From positions 14,157,824 through 14,221,823 of the forward strand of contig NW_022098031.1 of the NCBI RefSeq assembly GCF_002288925.2: DNA of 64,000 nucleotides, in the 5' to 3' direction. This DNA comes from Delphinapterus leucas. Lineage: Eukaryota > Chordata > Mammalia > Artiodactyla > Monodontidae. The number at the start of each line of letters is the position of its first letter. The stretch's first letter is position 1. The position numbers and the translations under genes are program-made. Below the pieces are notes generated by a model, which saw only the letters and a program-made list of their open reading frames with translations, was not told the DNA's origin and did not search any database. This document shows positions 32,775 to 44,874 of the stretch, one piece after another.

Positions 32775-35060
32775 ATGTTGATCTAATTTGTGTAAAATTG
32801 GTATTATTTCTTCCTTAAATATTTGGGAGAATTCACCAGTGAAATCATCTGGGTCTGAGATTTTCTTTGTGGGACGTTTTCTCATTTTGAATATAATTTC
32901 CTTAACAGATATAGGGCTTAGAAATTTTATTTCTTTTTTGTCAGATTTGTTAATTCGTGTTTTTCAAGGAGTTTGTTCACTTCATCTAGGTCGTTGGATT
33001 TATTGGCATAACATAGGCTATGATATTACATTGTTAACATTTTATGTCTCTAGGGTCCCTAACGATGCCTCCCTTTCACTCCTAACATTGGTAATTTACA
33101 TTTTCTCTCTTTTGTTAAAGATTTATAAATGTTATCAGGTGTTTCAATGAGCCAAGTTTTGGCCTTGTTGACTCTCTATTTCATTGATTTCTGCTCTTTA
33201 TTTTTTCCTTCTTTCTACTTACTTTGTACTTAATTTGCTTTTCTTTCAGTAGCTCCTAAAGGTGGAAGATGAGAGCACTGCTTTTTAAAATTTTTTATTT
33301 TGTAATGTAAGACACTAATGCTATAAATTTCTCTTTAAGCACTATTTACTGCATCCACAAATTCTGTTATGTGTTTTTGTTATAATTCAGTTCAAAATAT
33401 TCTCTCTTTTTCCTTGCGATTCCTTCTTTGAAGCATGTTGTTTATTTCTAAATATGTGGGGGCTTTTCTTGATTTGTTTTTGTTGTTATTTTCTATTGTG
33501 TTCTAAGAACATACTCTGTATAAGTTCTGTCTTTTGAATTTATTCAGACTTCTTTTTACAGTTCAGCATGAGTTCTATCTTGGTAAATATTCTAAATGCA
33601 CTTGAAAAGAATGAGTATTTTAGAGCTGTTTGGTGTAGTGTTATGTAAATGTCAAGTTAATATAGTTGGGAGAATGGTTCAGACTTTCTATATCCTTTCT
33701 CATTTTTTGTCTACTTAATCTATCAATTACTGAGAGAGCGGTGTATTAAGATCTCCAGCTATACTTGTGGCTTTATTTCTATCCATTTTTGCTTCATATA
33801 TTTTGAGGTCCACTCACACTTAGCATTATTGTCCTCTTAATGATTTTCCCTTTCATCCTTATGAAATGTCCTTCTTTCATTTGGTAACGCTTCTTGCCTT
33901 AAAGTCTACTCTATCTGACATTAATATAAATACATTGGTTGTCTGTCTTCAAGTTCACTGATCCTCACTTTGACAGTGTTCAATCTAATGTTAAGCCCAT
34001 CTAATGAGTGTTTGATTCAGATACTGTATTTTTCAGTTCTATAATTTCTATTTTGTTCTTTTTTTAGAGTTTTCCATATCTCTTCTAAAATACCCAATAT
34101 TTTTACCCATTATAGCCATCATTTCCTGCAAATTTTAAAAACATATGTGTATTAGTTGTTTTACAGTTCTGTTTATTAATTCCAATAACTGAGTAATCTA
34201 TGGGTCTGTTTCTATTGACTATTTTTTCTTTTGATTATAGATCCCATTTTCCTGTTTCCTAGTGTGCTTCATAATTCTTTTATTGTATTCTAGATATTAT
34301 ATATAAAAGAACAGTGATGAGTGAAGTAAAACACTTGGTTTCGTTTTACTTTGTTTTATTTCTCAGCAAATACAAGCCCTTTTCTCTATCTGGAAGTTAG
34401 GGTGAGGAGCTTATCATTAATATTTCTTTTAAAGTCAAGTTCGGCTATATCTGGGGTACAGCTTTAAATCAATTGAAATCACCTGTGAGTACTCCAACCC
34501 CCAACCTCCTGAGTCACAACCTTTCTTATGCTTTCAGTAGCTGAGCTGCAAGAAAATTGGCTACAGTTTCATATATTTTTGGAATATTTTTAATCTTTGG
34601 ATTCATCTCCAGGCAGGGGTCTGGAATCCAAACACCACAGGAATGCACAGACCTAAGCAATTTCTCTCTGCTTACCAGCCCTTCCTCCACTGCTACTATC
34701 TTACCAAAACTCATGGTTGGGGAAGGTCTTCAAATCTGTCCCAGAATATAGGGCTTTTCAGACTTTAATTTATCCTGACAGCCCCACCTGGTCCAAAGCC
34801 TAGCCTATTTCCCCTTGATCCTGTTTCCCTACGAGGAAGCTTTCTTAGTTAGAGAAGGCTGCCTTCACCCTCTGCTCTCTTATATCGGCTTCCTTCTCTC
34901 TGAAATTCAAGAGAGATTAAGGTTAATCAAAGCTTCCTCATGTGAATACCACCCCTGCCTGGTCCCATAGAAAACAATTTTTTCTAGGTTTTCCTTATGG
35001 TTTCAATGGGAGAGAAGGTCCCCCATGTCCTTGTCTATTCTCCCCAGAAGCAGAAACCCC
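32775..35060 (-). mobile_element. Old L1 LINE, antisense, ORF2 start to 5' region
   Basis: Antisense L1 in consistent order: ORF2 polymerase/linker region (32780-33900, 'tatttgggagaattcaccagtgaaatcatctggg', 'tgttcacttcatctaggtcgttgg'), then ORF1-antisense (33930-34330, 'tcttcaagttcactgatcctc') and a poorly conserved 5' flank. The 120-codon hydrophobic frame at 32788-33150 is antisense noise from this L1. Confidence 0.7.
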
Positions 35061-35610
35061 CACAAAGCCTAAGTTCGTAATCAATTCTTTTAAACTGTTT
35101 CCTAAACATGAAAAAAAAAAAAAAGATTGGAAACTCAGATTTGTTAAGGACAACAAAGAGAATGCAATACATTCACAAGAGAAGGTTGAAGGACTAGGAA
35201 ATTTAAAGTAAATTAAGAAGCTTGGTTAGGTGATATTTCTTGAAGCATGAACAAAATGTACTATGTTAATTATTTTAATTTTATTATTCAAAAAGGTCCT
35301 CTTGGCCTATGAAACCTGCATCTGTCCTGCCATGGAGCAATTCTGCCCATAGCTTTCCATGAGTATGCATTGTCATTTTCTTTCTGTAGTATTCTAACCT
35401 CGTTTAAGAGTTAACTTATAGATGGCACTAATTTGCTTTTTCATCGAGGAAAAATAGTTTCATATACATTCCACCCCATTTTCTGAAATTTCCCTCTAAT
35501 TAAGATTCTGGTAATAAACTTTAATAAAAGGCTTTGGCATAGTATTAGTGACTGGGAATTTTGACACAAAAATAACATTTTCATGTCTTTACAGCCCCCA
35601 ACACTCCTCC
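35061..35610. other. Unassigned non-coding stretch
   Basis: Contains a 15-nt A-run near 35110 and no recognised gene. The 89-codon frame at 34942-35211 spans the L1 edge and ends in lysine-rich noise. Confidence 0.4.
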
Positions 35611-35615
35611 AAAGG

Positions 35616-36028
35616 TATATTGGTCTGCTAGGGCTGCCATAATAAAATACCACAGATGGTGGTTTAAACAAAAGAACTGTATTTCCTCACAGTTCTGGAA
35701 GCCAGAAGTCCAAGATCAAGATTCCAGCTGATACAGTTTCTGGTGAGGACTCTCTTCCCAGCTTGTAGATGGTCACCTTCTTGCTATGTCCTCACGTGGT
35801 CTTTCCTCCACATATGTTCATGGGGAGACAGCAAGTTCTCTGGTGCCTCTCATCAGAGAACCTGCAAGGACACTAATCCTACTGGATCAGAACCCCGCCC
35901 TCATGACCTCATTGAACCTTAATTACTTCCTTAAAGGCCCCATCACCAACTCAACCACACTGAGGTTTAGGGATTCAACATATAAATTGGGGGGCGGGAG
36001 GGGGAACACAAACATTTAGCCTATAACA
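35616..36028 (+). mobile_element. MLT1-type solo LTR with 5-bp TSD
   Basis: Starts tatattggtctgctagggctgcc and ends agcctataaca, with 'tcctcacagttctggaagccagaagtcc' between. AAAGG at 35611-35615 and 36029-36033 is the 5-bp target duplication. The first base pair is slightly eroded (TA rather than TG). Confidence 0.85.
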
Positions 36029-36033
36029 AAAGG

Positions 36034-36612
36034 TATCTGGATAACATTGTTTGGTTCTTGGTATAATTTCTTTCGCAATTTTTTTCTGTAATCTTTTTTT
36101 CTCTTTCATACAAACAACCACATTCACATGCCCATTCACACAGTGTTTTATGGAAAATCTCTATCATTAACTAAAGTTTAAAAGCAGAGGCTAACCACAT
36201 GATAATATACGAAATGTCAAGACATGGCTTGTGGCATACACTTTCGCCTCGGGAAGCACAGATTTATGCTGTTTTAGAAAAGACTTGTGGTTCAATTACT
36301 ATAGAACAGAATTTTTACAGAAAGCTTTTGTTTTTGCCCTAAAATATACTGTGGGTCAGTTCAGTCCAGGGAAAACAAAATTATAAGCCCCTTCCTCCAA
36401 TGTAATTCATTCTGCTCCTGAAAGGTACGGTCTCATCAAATATTCCTGGAACATCTTCCATATCAATTCTAACCCATTTTAACAAAGCAGTATTTTTGTC
36501 AAAATCCCAGAAGTTGTGAAATGAAAATCTGTCTTCAGTGTCACCTACCTTCCATCTTGCACTGCCCCCTACACTTACATGGTAAGGTAAGGGTCTAGCA
36601 AAAAAGTGTAAT
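36034..36612. other. Unassigned non-coding stretch
   Basis: No recognised repeat or gene. Confidence 0.4.
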
Positions 36613-36614
36613 AT

Positions 36615-36720
36615 ATGGCTAAGTGTGTTGGCTTTGGAAACAGATATGGGTTATAATTTTCATCACTAACTGTGTGGACCTTAGACAAGGTACTTAAGCC
36701 TTTAATGCCTCAGTTTCCTC
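36615..36720 (+). mobile_element. MIR SINE
   Basis: 'ggctttggaaacagatatgggtt', 'ctaactgtgtggaccttagacaaggtacttaagcc' and 'cctcagtttcctcattc' are the MIR core in order. Confidence 0.85.
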
Positions 36721-36884
36721 ATTCACTGATTAAATATTTATTGAGCAATAATTATATGTCAGTCACTCTACTAGACACTGAAACTATACCAGTAAAAAAA
36801 AGACACGTGAAGTCCCTGCCATCCCAGGGCTCAAAATGAGAATACTAACACATATTTCAGGAGATTTTTTTAAAGAATTACATA

Positions 36885-37072
36885 AGTGCTTCTTGGTGAC
36901 AACTGCATATTAAATCCCCGGGGAGCTTTAAAAAGAAATAATGATGTCCTATAGCCATCTACCTCCCAGAATCGGTTACTTCAGAATCTCTGCAGGGGAG
37001 ACCTAGACACTGGTATTTCTTTAAAGCTCCCCAAGGGATTCTAATGCACAGCCAGAGTGGAAAACCACAAGA
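36885..37072 (+). mobile_element. MER5A-like hAT-Charlie MITE
   Basis: 'aactgcatattaaatccccggggagctttaaaaa' near the left and 'gaatctctgcaggggagacctagacactgg' and 'ggattctaatgcacagccagagtgg' near the right follow the MER5A consensus. Terminal repeats are eroded. Confidence 0.75.
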
Positions 37073-37268
37073 TTACATAAAGCCATGGCACAGAGTGAGA
37101 AGTTAATAAATTGTAGGATAACCTTTGTAAACTCATGGTACTACAAGATGCAGACAAATTCAAAGAAACAGCATCCAACAGGAAAATAAAACAAATCTTT
37201 TACTGAGTCAAAAATACCAAAGAGGAAAGAGAGAGCAATAGGAGATGAGGTCAGAAAGGTCCCAGGAT

Positions 37269-38201
37269 ATGGTCAACTAATATTTAATAAGGAAGCCAAG
37301 AATACTCAATGGAGAAAAGACAGTCTCTTCAACAAATGATACTGGGAAAAATTATTCACATATAAAAGAATGAGACTAGACCCCTATCTTATACCACTCA
37401 CAAAAATTAACTCAAAATGGATTAAATACTTAAATTTAATACCTGAAAGCACAAAATTCCCAAAGGAAAGCATAGGGTAAAATCTCCTTGACATTGGTCT
37501 CGGCAATGATGTTTTTGGATTTGACACCTAGAGCACAAGTCAGTCACAAAACAAAAACTAAACAGGTGGGTCTACATCAAACTAAAAAGCTTCTGCACAG
37601 CAAAAGAAACAATCAACAAAATGAAAAGGCAACATACAGAATGAGAGAAAATATTTGCAAACCACACATCTCATAAGAGGTTAATATCCAAAATACATGA
37701 ATCCATACACCCCAATAGAAAAAAATCCAATTTAAAAATGGGCAATGTACCTGAATAGACATTTTTCCAAAGAAGATATTCAAACAACAAACAGGAACAT
37801 GAAAAGATGCTAAGCATCACAAATCATCAGGGAAATGCAAATAAAACCACAATGAACTCACAATAAAACTAACTGTTAGGATGGCTATCATCAAAAAGAT
37901 AAGAGATAACAAGCATTAGCGAGGCTGTGGAGAAAAGGGAACGCTTGTGCACTGCTGCTGAGAAGGTAAATTGATGCTCCACTATGGAAATCAGTGTGGA
38001 AGTTCTCAAATAATTAAAAATAGAACTACTATATGATCCAGCAATTCCACTTCTGGGTATATACCCAAAAGAAATGAAATCACTATTGCAAAGAGATATC
38101 TGCACCTCCATGGTCCCTGCAGCATTATTTATGACAGCCAAGGCATGGAAACAATCTAAGTGTCCATCAACAGTTGAATGGATAAAGAAAATGTGGCATA
38201 T

Positions 38202-38238
<37 letters not shown>

Positions 38239-38712
38239 AATATTATTCAGCCATAAAAAAGAAGGAAGTCCAGCCATTTACAACAATTTGGATGGACCTG
38301 GAGGGCATTATGCTAAGTGAAATAAGTCAGAAATAAGTCACTTATATGTGGAATCTAAAACAACAGAACTCATAGAAACAGAGAACAGACTGGTGGTTGC
38401 CAGAGGTGGAGGGCTGGGGTGAGGGAAATGGCTGAAGGTGGTCAAAAGGTACAAGCTGCCAGTTATAAGATAAGTAAGCTCTGGGAATGTAACGTACACC
38501 ATGGTGACTGGAGTTAACACTACTGTGTTGTATAGCTGAAAGTTGCTAAGACAGATATGAAATATTCTCATCATAAGAAAAAACAACGTAACTGTGAGGT
38601 GATGGATGTTAACTGCAGTCATTTTACATACATCAAATCATGATGTTGTATCCCTTAAACTTATACAATGTTACATGTCAATTACATCTCAATAAAACTG
38701 GATGGGGGGCAT
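37269..38712 (+). mobile_element. L1 LINE insertion inside L2, 12-bp TSD
   Basis: ORF2 C-terminal sequence ('ggtcaactaatatttaataaggaagccaag') runs through to the 3' UTR and ends 'tcaataaaactggatggggggcat'. The 12-bp duplication aggtcccaggat flanks it exactly (37257-37268 and 38713-38724) and the flanks join into L2. This is a clean 5'-truncated retrotransposition. The (AC)n run at 38209-38236 lies inside. Peptides are frameshifted ORF2 debris. Confidence 0.95.
38209..38236. repeat. (AC)n microsatellite in L1
   Basis: Fourteen AC units lie at the position equivalent to the AT array of the L1 at 30173 ('atgtggcatata[repeat]ggaatattattcagcc'). Confidence 0.95.
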
Positions 38713-39090
38713 AGGTCCCAGGATGGAGGTGGGGAGGGGGGCACGGACCATGTAAGAGTCATGTGATCTGACACATTTTCATAGGATTTGCTCTGGTTGC
38801 TGTTCTGGAATACGCTGGAGGGAGCACAGGCAGAAGCCCATTGGCCATGAGGATGCTACCGCAGTGATCCAGGTAGGAGCTGATGGTGGCTTGAACCAGG
38901 GTGGTAGCAGGGGAGATGTGAGAATTAGTCAGATCAGGACGCCTCTTGAGGGGGAAGCAGGAGAATTTGATGGTATGTTGGATGTAAAGGTGTGAGAGGA
39001 GAGGAAGAGTCAAGGATAGCTCCACAGACTTTGGCTGAGCAAACGGAAGAATTCAGTGGCCGTTAACTGGAAGGGCAAAGTCACGGTAAC

Positions 39091-39404
39091 TGTTATAATT
39101 AGCAAATATGCTATTCCTGTATGAGGGAAAAAATCAGTAGACTAATTCTAATTCACACAGAGTGTTAGTGGCTAAGTTTTTTCTCCCGTTTATTAACCAA
39201 CATTTATTGTATCTACAAACTGCTAGGCTTTGTGATGGGTACTCGGAACCCTAAGATGTAGTAACTTGACCCAAGGGATTTAAAGAGACAGAATGAAACC
39301 TGAATGGGGCCTTGCAGACATCAGAAGGAAACTGCCTTTTGGGAGATGTGCTTCGAGGCAAGGAATCCTGCTTTAATTTTCTAAAACTAATTAAGTAACC
39401 ATTC
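39091..39404. other. Unassigned non-coding stretch
   Basis: No recognised repeat or gene beyond a possible extension of the L2. Confidence 0.35.
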
Positions 39405-39480
39405 TCTTACCAGCTGTGTGGTCTTGGGCACATTTAAATTTTCTGGACCACAGTTTTCTAATTAATCTAACAAGAATAAT
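39405..39480 (+). mobile_element. MIR SINE fragment
   Basis: 'ctcttaccagctgtgtggtcttgggcacatttaaattttctggaccacag' is the MIR core. Confidence 0.7.
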
Positions 39481-40209
39481 GGACACTCAGTAATTATTGA
39501 TTTCTTCTCTCCTAATACTTTAAATTGTAAATGGCCCCAAGTATAAAATTCAGGAGTATTCCTGCCTTGTTTGTCTATGAAGGAAATGATGGAAAATTCA
39601 GTTTGACTCCCCAGATACTCCATGTGGATGATTTGATACTTGTGTATTTCCCATTCTGAGATGGGAACTGAGTTCCTGCACCCCAGCTTGGTCCCTGGCC
39701 AGGGTGCTGCTCAGGGATTGTGCATCAAGGTCACTGCAAAAGCAAAGACTCCCAACATTTAGGGCACTGAGGCCTGTGCCAGCCCTGGCTTTACACACTC
39801 ACATGCAGAAAGAATACCTGCTGCCAGATCTCCCGTGTAAGATACGGCATAAGCTGAAAGAATGGTCCCCATTGTGTAGGGCAGTGGGCATGTTCTTTCC
39901 TAAGTGCCGAGTCCTCATGGAAGCCTGAATTCAGGATGCGGGGTTAAACCAGAGTCACCTGATTACCTCCTTCGCTCCGCAACCAGGAAGGGCACCCAGG
40001 TCCTGAGTATCCCCAGGGAACCAGTGTCTATTGCAGCTCACATGACAGCCGGGGGGCGGCACCCTCCACCTCCTGGCATACTCAGAGACTCACCCGAAAG
40101 CTGGGTGGAGACCGTGGTGGTCCATTTAAATAACACACTCCTCCCAGGGCCTAATAAGTGGTTGCCTCTAGGGAGGCGGACTGAGAGAACAGGGGCAAGT
40201 GTGGGATTC
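39481..40209. other. Unassigned, GC-moderate non-coding stretch
   Basis: Slightly GC-richer than its surroundings, but with too few CpG for an island. Overlapping frames on both strands (66-109 codons) have no recognised domain. The 109-codon frame 39904-40233 runs into L2 sequence. Confidence 0.4.
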
Positions 40210-40347
40210 TCTCCTCCATTTAAACAATACTGAGCATCTGCTATGTGCCTGTAGCTGTTGTAGGACCTGGAGACACTGTTGTGAACAAAAAAATGCAAAA
40301 ATCTCCACCCTCATGGAGCTTATTTTCTACTGGGGGCACAGACAATA
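40210..40347 (-). mobile_element. L2 LINE 3' end fragment
   Basis: 'actgagcatctgctatgtgcctgtagctg', 'ctggagacactgttgtgaac' and 'ctccaccctcatggagcttattttctactgggg' follow antisense L2. A SINE sits at its right edge. Confidence 0.8.
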
Positions 40348-40357
40348 GATAACATAC

Positions 40358-40570
40358 TTTTTTTTTTTTTTTTTTTTTGCATTACGCGGGCCTCTCACTG
40401 CTGTGGCCTCTCCCGTTGCGGAGCACAGGCTCCGGATGCGCAGGCCCAGCGGCCATGGCTCACAGGCCCAGCCGCTCCGCGGCACGTGGGATCTTCCCGG
40501 ACCGGGGCACGAACCCGTGTCCCCTGCATCGGCAGGCGGACTCCCAACCACTGCGCCACCAGGGAAGCCC
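40358..40570 (-). mobile_element. CHR-type SINE, short form
   Basis: Reverse-complement SINE with a 21-nt T-run (inverted poly-A) at left and 'ccaccagggaagccc' at right. The target duplication gataacatac lies at 40348-40357 and 40571-40580. The polymerase III box regions look close to the family form. Confidence 0.97.
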
Positions 40571-40719
40571 GATAACATACATTTTTAAATGTCATAAAAC
40601 TTAGACAGTTATAAACGCTGAGCGATAAATGTCTATTACACAATATTGAAACTGTCTGTTTACCCATCTGTCTCTTTCACTAGAAGGCAAGCAACCTGAG
40701 GACGGGTATCAAGCTTGGT

Positions 40720-41075
40720 CCTGACTCAAGGCTTTTGCACTTACTGTTCCCTCAGCCAGAACACTTGTCCCCACTCTGCACTTAGCTCTTTCCCTCACTG
40801 CATCAAAGTCTCTGCTAAAATGGAACTGCCATAGAGAAGCCTTCTCTGACCAGTCTCTCTAAAGGCACCTTCCATCCCAGGTCGCTAGCCTCTTCCCCAG
40901 CCTTATTTTTCTTTATAGCACTTACCACTCCTCTACATTACAGCATATATGTATTTGCTTACTGTCTATCTCCCTATGGGAAAGTCTGTTCCAAGAGGGA
41001 AGGGACTTTTTCTATCTGGCTTCCTCTGTACCCTGGCACCTACAGGGCAATTTGCTGACTGGCTGAATGAACGAG
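40720..41075 (+). mobile_element. L2 LINE 3' region
   Basis: 'gcttttgcacttactgttccctcagccagaacactt', 'agaagccttctctgaccag', 'ttatagcacttaccac' and 'tccaagagggaagggac' are in L2 order. It may extend slightly left. Confidence 0.75.
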
Positions 41076-41730
41076 TGTTCTGCGTAACCCCGTGCCCAGC
41101 AGTGGACCCGTAAACGGTCCAGGGAGCACGTGCGTACACGTGCATGTGCGCAAACAAAATGATGACCTGTGCGGGGCTACCACAGCATAGGCCTGCAACG
41201 ATCATTCGAGAAGGATGAGGGGCAGCAGGAAGGGTCTGGACCTCAGGGGTGAGAGTTGCAAGCACAGAGCATGGCGGGGAGGCTTCTGCTCTGACCCCCA
41301 CGTGGAACGGCGAGAATGAGAGGACAGGACAGCCTGGGCCTGCAAGCCTTTCCTGTTTTGTTTCCTGTGCCAGGACTCAGGGAGTACCGAGTCGGGATGG
41401 AGAACCAGACTGGACAGGGTATATTTGGGGATAAGACACTGGATCTGAAACAAGCTGAATGCCTGCAGGAAGGGAAGAAACAGAGCTCACCAAACAAACA
41501 TTGCTTTGGGCCTCCAGATTTCCTCTGGTTCAAATCTTACGCTCACTCATATTCAGAACTCCATCATTCACGCCCCTCTTGCCTTTCCTGCTCCTGATCT
41601 GAACATGGGCTTCAGGGTCCCCTAAGAGCTTCTCAGAGCAGAAACTCAGAGAGCAAGACTTGAGCTGGAACTCACTCTGTAGAGCAGGGTTCTCCAAAGA
41701 CTTTGTAGGAAGAACTACCATGAATTTTCT
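41076..41730. other. Unassigned non-coding stretch
   Basis: Four overlapping frames on both strands (61-111 codons) reflect low stop density in GC-moderate DNA. None has a recognised domain. Confidence 0.4.
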
Positions 41731-41734
41731 TGAT

Positions 41735-42195
41735 CCTTTTGAAAAATAACACAGGCCCATTTGTACATATTTTCAAAAAAGCACAGAACAGAATTTTTTT
41801 TTTGCAGTACGCGGGCCTCTCACTGCCGTGGCCTCTCCCGTTGTGGAGCACAGGCTCTGGACGCGCAGGCTCAGCGGCCATGGCTCACGGGCCCAGCCGT
41901 TCCACGGCACATGGGATCCGCCCCGACCGGGGCACAAACCCGTGTCCCCTGCATCAGCAGGCGGACTCCCAACCACTGCGCCACCAGGGAAGCCCCAGAA
42001 TTTTTTTTTTAATCATTCATAATCCACCACCCAGGAATACCGCTGTTAACATTTTGGTGTATTTCCTTCAAGTCTTTGTTTTTAGACAATTGGGATCATA
42101 TTGAATATGTAATTTTCAATTCTGCTCTTTCACTTAATATTCTTCTACAAGCTTTTTCTCACACCATTGGAAATTCTTTGAAATCTTCATGGGAG
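41735..42195 (-). mobile_element. Old L1 3' UTR, split by a SINE
   Basis: 'ataatccaccacccaggaataccgctgttaacattttggtgtatttcc' and 'ttcacttaatattcttctacaagc' are the reverse complement of an old L1M tail. The left part is 41735-41790 ('cccatttgtacatatttt'). A SINE at about 41801-41994 sits between them. Confidence 0.65.
41801..41994 (-). mobile_element. CHR-type SINE, short form
   Basis: Antisense SINE bounded by cagaattttt (41789 onward and 41996 onward), compatible with a target duplication blurred by T-runs. Tandem with the SINE at 40358 in the same orientation. Confidence 0.95.
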
Positions 42196-42199
42196 AATC

Positions 42200-42872
42200 T
42201 ATCATGTATTATCTCATCTTATTGTTGGATGTTCACTTTCCTCAAAGCTGAGTGGTCTTGGGTTCTGTGCTGACTGAGAGAAGGGTCTGGGTGGAATGGA
42301 AGGTGCCAGGGCTGGCAGCCCCACCATCCACCTGGGAAACCTGGGCCTGTGATGGTGACGGATCAGGGAAATGGAGACACCATCTTGGAATCTTACTATG
42401 TGGAGCTTCAAGATCTGCTAGTTGATCTTGATCTGCTGTTTGAAGACCCCACTAACAGGAGCAAAGGAACCAAAAACAAAGAGTGGTGGAGGAAGTGCTG
42501 TATGGTGACAAAGGAAGTCAGTGGAAGAGGAAGCCCTAATCCATTCAAATCCTTAGATATGCCAATTCAGTTATGATATTTTAACTCTTCTAGTATTTTG
42601 ATGCAGTACACCAACTTCAACTTTGGAGACATTGGCATTTATGAGAATAAATTTGGACTGTGTGTGTCTTGGGAACACTTGGGTGCCACAATGGACAACC
42701 ACATGCAGCCATCCTAATGGTGGAATGGTTGGCCCAAGTGGCTAAAGGTCTTCTCTCCAGTCTCCATGGTTTGCTGGTCAACAGTAGTAGTATCTCACAC
42801 ACCATTTACACCGTTTTGTTGTGTGGGTTTTGGTTGTTGTTTTGTTATGTATTAAAAGTTTGTTTTAGTTAA
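42200..42872 (+). other. Unexplained stretch with short frames, possible decayed processed pseudogene
   Basis: From 42349 a 75-codon plus frame reads with acidic, leucine-rich composition (YYVELQDLLVDLDLLFED). It stops near 42573 and is followed by more low-stop sequence to about 42870. I do not recognise a parent protein. There is no intron or signal peptide and no clear poly-A before the hAT-like relic at 42873. It could be chance or an old intronless copy. Confidence 0.25.
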
Positions 42873-43157
42873 GCCTGCAGCTGTTTTTGCACAGCCTGTG
42901 AGCTAAGAATGATTTTTATATTTTTAAAGGGTTATTAAAAAAAGAAGACATATATATATATCAAACCATCATGTTGCACACTTTAAATTTATAATTTTAT
43001 ATGTCAATTATACCTTAAAAAACTGAAAAAAATAAATATCTAGCATTTTTTTCAGCCAAAAAAAGAAGAACACAAGACAGAGATCATATATGTCCCACAA
43101 AGCCTAAAATATTTACTATCTGGGTCTTTACAGAAAATGTTTTCTGACCCTCAAGCT
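42873..43157 (+). mobile_element. hAT-Charlie-like MITE, interrupted by L1 tail
   Basis: 'taagcctgcagctgtttttgcacagcctgtgagctaagaatg' and 'cccacaaagcctaaaatatttactatctgggtctttacagaaaatg' are the two parts of a common old hAT-type element (the 'accctg' end type). About 42950-43045 between them looks like an L1 tail ('accatcatgttgcacactttaaattt', 'tcaattataccttaaaaaac'). The family name is uncertain. Confidence 0.5.
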
Positions 43158-43161
43158 AGGG

Positions 43162-43610
43162 GGATAAATAAACTCCAAATTTCAGTGGCTTTGCATAATA
43201 CAGGTTTTTTTCCTTGCTATGTAATAGTCCAATGCAGGTGTTCCTGGTTGACCTGAACACATAGTGATTCGGGGATCCAGGCTTCTTTTGGCTCCACCTG
43301 CCCCTAAACCTCAGTGTACTCTACATCCAGTGGAATCCTGGAGACAAGTACATTGGAAAATGTACATCTCTTCTTAAAACCCCGGCCTGGAAGTGATGCA
43401 CACCGGCTCTCATTTTTATTGGCAAGAAGTCGTCATACATGAGGCAAAGGGCCCGGGAAAGATAGCCTCTGTCTGGGTACCACCTCTCTGAACATTCCCC
43501 CTTTCACACCACATGGCAGAGCACAGGTCTCCCCGGTAAAGGGGAAAGAACATATGTTTGGTGAACAAATAGATTTCTCCACCAAGGTTCAAATTATATA
43601 TACACATAGG
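43162..43610 (+). repeat. Ancient interspersed repeat, copy 2 (family not named)
   Basis: 'aactccaaatttcagtggctttgcataatacagg', 'cccggcctggaagtgatgcacacc' and 'tggcaagaagtcgtcatacatgagg' follow the same order as the repeat at 8793-9010 in its left half and extend further. Unnamed and diverged. Confidence 0.4.
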
Positions 43611-44874
43611 CTTTGTTAATTTTTAAACTAATGATGCAGTAATAAGTTCAACGGATATTCCATTTTTTACCTGCAAGAAGTCTGCCTGCAAGGAGTTTAT
43701 CGGCAACAAATTGCTCTTGTAAGGCCAGGAAGGGGGCTGTAACTTATTGCAATTCCGAGGAAATCAGAAAAGCGTTAACTGTGTCAACACTGAAAAAAAT
43801 CACAGAGCCAGACGATGCCTCAACAATCTCTCTGATCTTCCTGCTGCTCCAAATAAGGTCACGCCTATAGTTCTCACTCATGAAAGTCCCCTGGCCTTTC
43901 ATGAGAGTAGAAAATGAAAAAGAAAACCCCCCCAATTGTTTGGTGCAACTCTACTACTACTGCAGCTCCGCACAGCTCTTCTCTTACACAAATTACAATT
44001 ATCCAAAGCGTCTGACTAATGCTTGGGTAAAACCATAGTGCCCGGCTTACTTCATGTCTTTTAGACTAAACAAGGTCTGCTGTTCCAGAAACAGATGATA
44101 ACTGGAAAAACCTTTTACTCCCCAACAGCTATAGATCATGATACCTTCATACCACGTGCAAATCTTCTTTCCCTATGTGTAATTATGACTTCAACAGCTC
44201 CTTCCATGATAGGAGGGGATCACAAAAGGAAAGTCCCCTCTTTCCTTGATGATGAAGGAGGACTGCATAAGGGAGCTTGAAAATCTATTCAGTGTGCTAT
44301 CAATGTAAGGAGGTAGTATTGGGATTTTTTAAGTACGGGAGTTATGCGTTAGAAGTTTTCAGGTTGAAAAGATCAGATGCATTTGCATGTGACCTCAGGT
44401 GACTGCATTTTATGATACAGATACAGGGGAGTGAACAAGCCTAGGAAACGATTACTACCCTGAGTACTGTACGACAGTCAGTTCTTGTCTTGCAGGGCTT
44501 GAATTCAAAACACTCAGAGGCAGCAGTCTAATTGGTAATGAGAGAGGAGAAAAGGAAACCAAGTCACAAGGAGAGCAGACTGAGTAGAGCAGGAGGCATT
44601 ATGTCAGAGAATTTTAAGCCTGAGGGTCTGTGTTCTAGAACCATTGCCCGGTCTTTTTCTGGAGCTGCTATAGTGTCTTCAGGGATTGAACAACACTGTA
44701 CAGAAGACTGAAAACTATTCATGAATAACAGTGTTTTACAAATGGAAGGGTTTTCTTCTCATATTAATATGTTAATTTGAACCCTGTCATAATGTCCCCC
44801 TACTACTATTTTATGACAATTGCTGTGATATTCACTTTTACTCAGCTAGCATTTTAATATGGTAAAGTCTTTAA
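43611..44874. other. Unassigned non-coding stretch
   Basis: No recognised repeat or gene. Short frames lack motifs. Confidence 0.45.

Larger units (their letters stand above)
36721..39090 (-). mobile_element. L2 LINE interrupted by MER5A and L1
   Basis: L2 pieces at 36721-36850 ('aatatttattgagcaataattatatgtcag'), about 37220-37268 ('gagatgaggtcagaaaggtccc') and 38713-39090 ('gatcatgt' type, 'ccgcagtgatccaggtaggagctgatggtggcttg', 'gtcaaggatagctcc') are collinear and share orientation. A MER5A-like element and a 1.44-kb L1 interrupt them. Confidence 0.75.

Noticed and set aside
32788..33150. Hydrophobic 120-codon frame resembling a membrane protein
   Set aside because: It is antisense to old L1 ORF2. 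Antisense L1 commonly gives hydrophobic frames.
39930..40110. CpG island / promoter near 40 kb
   Set aside because: CpG count is low apart from one short patch, and no transcription-start features are visible.
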